A DNA stretch of 16,467 nt from Treponema sp. (GTDB taxonomy: Bacteria; Spirochaetota; Spirochaetia; Treponematales; Breznakiellaceae), in contig JAIRXN010000028.1 of the NCBI GenBank assembly GCA_031268245.1, positions 1 to 16,467 on the forward strand, given 5' to 3'. Below the pieces are notes generated by a model. That model saw nothing but the letters and a program-made list of their open reading frames with translations. It did not search any database and had not been told where the DNA came from. The first letter of the stretch is position 1, and every line of letters starts with the position of its first letter. A program made the translations under genes and the position numbers. Shown piece after piece: positions 13,017 to 16,467 of the stretch.

Positions 13017-14324
13017 TTACAGCCCTGCCGGGCTGCTGTTGTTGGGCTCACCTGCATTGACGCCTCCCATAACCAGCCACGCCGCCAGCATACAGAGGCC
13101 CCCGAAGATAAAGATCCCCGGGTACCCTGTCAAATCGATGATTGCCCCGGTAAGAAGGGGCGCCAGGATAGCGGCGCTTTGGCTGAAAGTGTAGTAAAGT
13201 CCGGTATAGATCCCCATGTCGCCGAAAGTTGCCATCTGCCAGAGCATGGGGAAGGAATTCACCACCACCCCAATCCAGACTGCGCCGTAGAGGAACATCA
13301 GGATCAAAAAAAAACCAAAGGAGGCGTTGGAGCCCAATCCGGCGTGAAGGGTAATAAAACCACTTAAGGGTATCAAAAAGAGGATCAGAGCCAGAAAAAT
13401 CAGGCTAATCCTGATAAAACGGCGGCGTCCCAGCTTGTGGGCCAAATAGCCTGCCGGAACCGCCATAATGACGCTGGAAATGCCCGCCATCCCCTGGGCC
13501 AGGGCGGCGTTCCCCTCGGCGGCCCCCATGGTTTCCACCAAAAAGAGGCCCAAAAAGGGCTTGGCCCCCTCATAGGCGGTGAACCAGAGGAACAGGGAAA
13601 TCAGAATCCGGGTCACGCTGGAATCCCGCCCCTTTTCCCCCGCCGTTCCCTTGGGGGCGAAGACCTGTTTTACCGAAGTCCAGACCGGAATTTTTTCTTC
13701 CTGCCCATCCGGTTTTTCCGGCAGCTTTTCCCGGATAAAGATCAGCAGTACCAGCACAGCGAGGATGATTCCTCCGGAGGCGATATTGAAGGGCAGGCTC
13801 TTCCGGATTTCCATGAGCCGGGCCAGAATCAGGGTACTGACAATAAGCCCTATGCCGCCCATCATATTGATAACTCCGTTTGCCTCGGAGCGATAATCGC
13901 CGGGGATGGTATCAGGCATCAGGGCCACCACCGGCCCCCGGACCGAAGTTTTGAAAATATTAAACACGAAGATGATTCCGATCAGCGCCGGCAGGGAAAA
14001 GGCCGCCAGGGGAGGGATCATACTAAACAGCGCCGCTGAAATAGGCAGCATCACCACAATAAAGGGCATACGGCGGCCAATCCGGGTCCGGGTCCGGTCG
14101 GACCACACGGAAATAAGGGGGATCAGCAGCAATTGGAGGATATTGTCCAGGGTCATAATCCCCCCTATCATCGTATTTGAGTCGATATAACGCCGTAAAA
14201 ACAGGGGAACATAGGTATCATAGAGGGGATCCATCAGCCCCATGGTGAAAAAACCGAAACCAATAAGGAAGGTAAGCCCCATATATCTCTTGAACCCGCC
14301 CCTTATGGGCTCTGACTCAGCCAT
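13017..14324 (-). CDS. MFS transporter, GPH/SLC45 sugar-transporter type
   Basis: A 435-residue inner membrane transporter with about 12 hydrophobic helices in two halves, split by a charged central loop near residues 215-245 (K-L-P-E-K-P-D-G-Q-E-E-K). The loop between helices 2 and 3 carries S-D-R-T-R-T-R-I-G-R-R-M-P-F, the signature of GPH-like and SLC45-type sugar permeases. The N-terminal D-P-L-Y-D-T-Y-V-P-L-F-L helix is also typical. The second half repeats the motif more weakly as A-H-K-L-G-R-R-R-F. The substrate is probably a sugar or glycoside; nothing nearby fixes it. The frame has two ATGs at its start. The second, at 14324, lies six bases after AGGAGG and is preferred, because the first would begin on top of the ribosome binding site. 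No sugar-hydrolase neighbour is present. Confidence 0.85.
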   Translation of the reverse strand: MAESEPIRGGFKRYMGLTFLIGFGFFTMGLMDPLYDTYVPLFLRRYIDSNTMIGGIMTLDNILQLLLIPLISVWSDRTRTRIGRRMPFIVVMLPISAALFSMIPPLAAFSLPALIGIIFVFNIFKTSVRGPVVALMPDTIPGDYRSEANGVINMMGGIGLIVSTLILARLMEIRKSLPFNIASGGIILAVLVLLIFIREKLPEKPDGQEEKIPVWTSVKQVFAPKGTAGEKGRDSSVTRILISLFLWFTAYEGAKPFLGLFLVETMGAAEGNAALAQGMAGISSVIMAVPAGYLAHKLGRRRFIRISLIFLALILFLIPLSGFITLHAGLGSNASFGFFLILMFLYGAVWIGVVVNSFPMLWQMATFGDMGIYTGLYYTFSQSAAILAPLLTGAIIDLTGYPGIFIFGGLCMLAAWLVMGGVNAGEPNNSSPAGL

Positions 14325-14355
14325 ACGCATCCTCCTTTACATAGAGTTTGCCCAT

Positions 14356-14384
14356 AATGTAGCATCAATTTTACTTTTAGTCAC
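14356..14384 (-). promoter_or_regulatory. Candidate promoter for the MFS gene
   Basis: GTGACT (14384-14379) and TACATT (14361-14356) on the minus strand are separated by 17 bp, four of six matches each, and point at the MFS start 32 bases away. Moderate support only. Confidence 0.4.
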
Positions 14385-14447
14385 GGCAAATTTCTTCAGT
14401 ACATGTCAAACTGCTGATAGGGTATTGTGCGATCTTTCGCAGCGGGA

Positions 14448-14477
14448 TTGACATCCAGACCGCCGTTAGTGTATAGT
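14448..14477 (+). promoter_or_regulatory. Promoter of tRNA-Leu
   Basis: A perfect TTGACA (14448-14453) and TATAGT (14472-14477) are spaced by 18 bp. The predicted start is about four bases before the tRNA 5' end, typical for a stable RNA promoter. Confidence 0.85.
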
Positions 14478-14487
14478 TTTTCAGTCG

Positions 14488-14571
14488 GCCCAGATGGTGG
14501 AATTGGTAGACACGCTGGTTTCAGGTACCAGTGCCGTTAAAAGCATGGAAGTTCAAGTCTTCTTCTGGGCA
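14488..14571 (+). tRNA. tRNA-Leu (anticodon CAG)
   Basis: The 84-nt cloverleaf is complete. The acceptor GCCCAGA (14488-14494) pairs with TCTGGGC (14564-14570) and the discriminator base is A14571. The anticodon stem CTGGT/ACCAG encloses TTCAGGT with anticodon CAG at 14522-14524. A class-II long variable arm with a TGC/GCA stem follows. The T-arm GGAAG-TTCAAGT-CTTCT has one G-T pair. CCA is not encoded; GAT follows. An integrase gene lies 125 bases downstream in the same direction, so the 3' half is the likely attachment site of the element. Confidence 0.96.
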
Positions 14572-14696
14572 GATGAGCTAATTCGTTATGGTATAAGGAG
14601 TTAGCGCTTTATAAGCCTACCCGAAAACGGGCGGCATAACCCACAAACAGGTATGAGTGACACTGAAAAGTGACATTCTTCCCTGAAGGAGTAGGT
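14572..14696 (+). other. Candidate attL flank between tRNA-Leu and the integrase
   Basis: This 125-base stretch has no gene. It holds an 8-bp stem (GCTAATTC 14577-14584 with GAGTTAGC 14598-14605), a small CCCG-AAAA-CGGG hairpin at 14620-14631, and a direct repeat AGTGACA at 14656-14662 and 14669-14675. Repeats beside an integrase gene can be its arm-type binding sites; that role is inferred from position. The integrase ribosome binding site AGGAG is at its end. Confidence 0.4.
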
Positions 14697-15893
14697 ATGC
14701 GCCCGAAAAAGACCCGAAAGCCTTTTACTTTATACCTGAAGAAAACCCAGGCCGGTTTGGTATGGTATGCCAGATTCTGGGATGAAACCTCCCGACGGTA
14801 CGCTGTTGCCAGATCTACCGGTATCCCTGCTGAAGGAAAGCGGCAGCGCCGGTATGAGGCGGAACAGGCCGCCCGGGAAATACTGCCCCGGATTCAATTT
14901 CACCCATCACCGGAAGAAAAGTCCTTCATTCAATATCTGGAACAATTCTGGATGCCTGATTCCCCCTATATTCGGGAAGCCTCCCTGGTCAAAAAGCGGC
15001 CCCTGTCCGCATATTACATCCACATGAACCATGAAGATGTCCGGCGGCATATAGCGTCCTTCCCGCTTTTTCAGAGAATATCGCTCCGGGGGCTTACCCC
15101 GGCGCTGATCCGTGACTGGCTCACCTGGATGGCCGAAAAAGGGTTGTCAGGACATCGTATAAATCATGTACTGTTGGGTATGCGCGTTGCGGTACGGTAT
15201 GCTGTTATGCGGGAGGAACTGGACCGGGACCCATTCCGTAATATTAGCGAGGCTGCGGAAACCCCAAAGGAGAAGGGGATACTCACCCCTGATGAAGTCG
15301 CCCGGCTCATAGTTGCCCCTGTATCCGATCCCCGCCACCGCCTGGCCATCCTCCTGGGGGCGCTTTGTGGCATGAGGATGGGCGAAGTCCGGGGCTTGCA
15401 ATGGGGGGATATCGGGAACGGCCTGATCCGCATCTGTCACAACTGGCAGAACATGGAAGGGCTGAAAAACCCGAAATGCAAAGGTGGTGCCGTCCGTGAA
15501 AACTCCCGGACCGTTCCTCTCCCCTCATCCACCGTGGCGATTCTGGAAACCATCAGAAAACAGTCCCCGTATACAGCCCCGGATTCTTTTATCCTGGGAT
15601 CTTTCCAGAAAGAGGGGGAGCCGGTGAGTAAGGAATTTTTCCGGTATGCTCTTGATAAAGAATTATCGGCTATCGGGATAGAGCGGGGGGAACAAAAGCG
15701 GCGGAATCTTAGTTTTCACTCACTCCGTCATGTTTTCATAACCTTGGGACGGCTTGCGGGAATAAGCGATCTTGAAATCAGGGCTATGGCCGGACACCGG
15801 TCTGGGGCGATGACAGAAAACTACTCCCATGCAAGCCAAGTGCTGGACTTTGCTGTAGCGCGGGAGAAGTTGGAGAGGGTGATAGGGGGATAG
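14697..15893 (+). CDS. int: Tyrosine recombinase / site-specific integrase
   Basis: A 398-residue phage- or ICE-type integrase that would insert and, with an excisionase, excise the element at the upstream tRNA-Leu. Residues 1-70 form a small basic arm-binding domain, 75-185 the SAM-like core-binding domain, and 195-395 the catalytic domain. Visible catalytic residues are R227 in L-C-G-M-R-M-G-E, a lysine in the K-C-K-G-G hairpin near 260-262, H341 and R344 in S-F-H-S-L-R-H, H367 in A-G-H-R-S-G and the nucleophile Y376 in E-N-Y-S-H-A. The set is complete, so the enzyme looks intact. The frame is open to a GTG at 14670, but ATG 14697 has AGGAG seven bases upstream and is preferred. It is followed by an excisionase-like gene in the same orientation. 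Confidence 0.94.
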   Translation: MRPKKTRKPFTLYLKKTQAGLVWYARFWDETSRRYAVARSTGIPAEGKRQRRYEAEQAAREILPRIQFHPSPEEKSFIQYLEQFWMPDSPYIREASLVKKRPLSAYYIHMNHEDVRRHIASFPLFQRISLRGLTPALIRDWLTWMAEKGLSGHRINHVLLGMRVAVRYAVMREELDRDPFRNISEAAETPKEKGILTPDEVARLIVAPVSDPRHRLAILLGALCGMRMGEVRGLQWGDIGNGLIRICHNWQNMEGLKNPKCKGGAVRENSRTVPLPSSTVAILETIRKQSPYTAPDSFILGSFQKEGEPVSKEFFRYALDKELSAIGIERGEQKRRNLSFHSLRHVFITLGRLAGISDLEIRAMAGHRSGAMTENYSHASQVLDFAVAREKLERVIGG

Positions 15894-15929
15894 TCTCGGA
15901 CTTTTAGGTATAATTCAAGATAATTCCAG

Positions 15930-15958
15930 TTGACAACAGATTAAAAAAATATTATTAT
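15930..15958 (+). promoter_or_regulatory. Near-consensus sigma-70 promoter for the excisionase-like gene
   Basis: TTGACA (15930-15935) and TATTAT (15953-15958) are 17 bp apart in AT-rich DNA, the best-matching promoter of the window. Transcription would begin near 15964, about 125 bases before the start codon at 16089. Confidence 0.85.
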
Positions 15959-15963
15959 CAAAA

Positions 15964-16088
15964 ATGTCATTAGACATGCCGGTGTCTGAAACTAATCGGT
16001 TTCAAAAGTGCCGGCACCGATCCGCTCGTTAGCGACAAAGGGCAAAGTTTGAAATAAGCCCCCTATCTTCAGATGGGAGGCTTTATTT
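15964..16088 (+). promoter_or_regulatory. Structured mRNA leader with ribosome-site-sequestering hairpin
   Basis: Four stems can be drawn: ATGTC/GACAT (15964-15977); GCCGG/CCGGC (15978-16015) enclosing TGAAAC/GTTTCA; CGCT/AGCG (16023-16034); and a long hairpin at 16052-16088. In the last one GGGAGG (16075-16080), the ribosome binding site, is wholly paired with the CCCCC region and the flanking AAATAAGCC pairs with GGCTTTATTT. GGGC at 16040-16043 could instead pair with GCCC at 16058-16061, which would free the ribosome site. The TTTATTT tail also allows a terminator reading. I could not match it to a known riboswitch class. Confidence 0.6.
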
Positions 16089-16295
16089 ATGCCCCAATTC
16101 TATTCGGTTTCCCAAACAGCAAAAGCTCTTGGCGTATCGTCTTTGACGGTCTACCGCAGGACTTCCAGCGGCGAGATCCCTTCTACGCACATGGGCCGCA
16201 AAGTCCTCATTCCCGCGGCATTCATCGAGAAACTCGTGTCCCAGGCCATGTCCGGGACGCAGCGTGTTACCCCTGCTGAACCTGTAGGGGTATAG
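16089..16295 (+). CDS. Excisionase-like helix-turn-helix DNA-binding protein
   Basis: A 68-residue protein with the MerR-like winged HTH of excisionase-family proteins: Y-S-V-S-Q-T-A-K-A-L-G-V-S-S-L-T-V-Y-R-R forms the two DNA-contacting helices, followed by G-E-I-P-S-T-H-M-G-R-K-V-L-I-P as the wing and an I-E-K-L-V-S-Q helix. Such proteins bend DNA at attachment sites to favour excision, or act as small transcription regulators. Its place after an integrase, in the same orientation, favours the excision role. The ATG is preceded by GGGAGG at 9-14 bases, buried in a hairpin, so expression is probably limited until that structure opens. The next gene begins two bases after its stop, suggesting a cotranscribed pair. 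Confidence 0.85.
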   Translation: MPQFYSVSQTAKALGVSSLTVYRRTSSGEIPSTHMGRKVLIPAAFIEKLVSQAMSGTQRVTPAEPVGV

Positions 16296-16297
16296 CC

Positions 16298-16467
16298 GTG
16301 GAAGGGAAAAAACAAAGCCGGGCGGAGTCCCTTCTCCCGGAAATCCTGCCGGATATTATCGTACTGCTGAACGATGCCCCGGAATTCGGGCAATGCGGGT
16401 TAGACATCGTGTTTCACGATTCCCGCATTACCCGGATCATTACCAGGAAAGAAGCGAGCCGCAAGGC
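16298..16467 (+). CDS. Small element protein, start only, possibly YezD/DUF2292-like
   Basis: A GTG at 16298, two bases after the excisionase-like stop and about nine bases after GGGG, opens a frame of 56 codons that runs off the window. The N-terminus is polar and helical (L-L-P-E-I-L-P-D-I-I-V-L-L-N-D). A strand-turn-strand segment follows, F-G-Q-C-G-L-D-I-V-F-H-D-S-R-I-T-R-I, then R-K-E-A-S-R-K. The G-x-x-x-x-I-x-x-H-D-x-x-I-x-x-I pattern recalls the small YezD/DUF2292 family, whose function is not known. That resemblance is weak and the C-terminus is missing. Close spacing suggests coupling to the excisionase-like gene. Confidence 0.6.
   Translation, partial: MEGKKQSRAESLLPEILPDIIVLLNDAPEFGQCGLDIVFHDSRITRIITRKEASRK

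Noticed and set aside
13437..14039. Plus-strand 200-codon open frame inside the MFS gene
   Set aside because: It is antisense to a complete 12-helix transporter; the translation is His/Gly/Gln-rich and looks like a shadow of GC-rich coding DNA.
16031..16088. c-di-GMP-I (GEMM) riboswitch in the excisionase-like leader
   Set aside because: The GGGCAAAG stretch is reminiscent, but the characteristic second conserved block and receptor stem are missing, so the class cannot be claimed.
16073..16279. Overlapping 68-codon frame beside the excisionase-like gene
   Set aside because: It is in another frame and starts within the sequestering hairpin; the HTH protein frame is convincing and has the buried GGGAGG at proper spacing.
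1..16467. CRISPR array, insertion sequence or rRNA
   Set aside because: No regularly spaced repeats, no transposase frame and no rRNA-like sequence were seen on either strand.

Overview
The window looks like a chromosomal segment of a spirochaete, most likely a GC-rich member of the Treponemataceae. This is an inference from protein family make-up and gene order, not from a database search. The supporting signs are the run rplM-rpsI-recX, a PcrA/UvrD helicase coupled to small uncharacterised proteins, a RimO/RodZ-like/LolA-like envelope cluster, and cNMP-binding/GGDEF signalling proteins. Coding density is high, start codons are mixed (ATG, GTG and TTG), and no gene-free stretch exceeds about 200 bases.

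Left part (1-4881), all on the minus strand, reading right to left: the helicase pcrA/uvrD is followed with no spacing by a 272-aa protein resembling the N-terminal part of a class-III aminotransferase, then by a 100-aa three-helix membrane protein. After a 164-base gap holding two stem-loops and a promoter-like -35 box come rplM (L13), rpsI (S9) and recX, which is cut by the window edge.

Middle (4966-9937): a plus-strand YtcJ-type amidohydrolase diverges from pcrA and converges on a minus-strand cluster of LolA-like carrier, RodZ-like HTH/membrane protein and RimO. Two adjacent palindromes lie between the amidohydrolase and rimO.

Signalling and transport (10009-14324): two cNMP-binding plus GGDEF proteins sit stop-to-start on the minus strand. 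The upstream one has a ruined GGDEF signature; the downstream one keeps an SGDEY active-site variant and an RxxD inhibitory site. Divergent from them is a lone ABC ATPase of the ZnuC/MntB type with no permease beside it. A bidirectional terminator then separates it from a convergent MFS transporter of the GPH/SLC45 sugar type.

Right end (14448-16467): a tRNA-Leu(CAG) gene with its own promoter is followed by a tyrosine integrase, a small excisionase-like HTH gene and the start of a further small gene, all on the plus strand. This is the usual layout of the left end of an integrative element inserted at a tRNA gene; the far end is outside the window. The excisionase-like gene has a near-consensus promoter and a structured leader of about 125 nt, whose last hairpin buries the ribosome binding site.

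Two observations stand out: a family of intergenic palindromes (consensus half-site AGCTTGTTCCAAAACC) in at least four places, one copy carrying matched changes in both arms, and the structured, possibly switching, leader of the excisionase-like gene.
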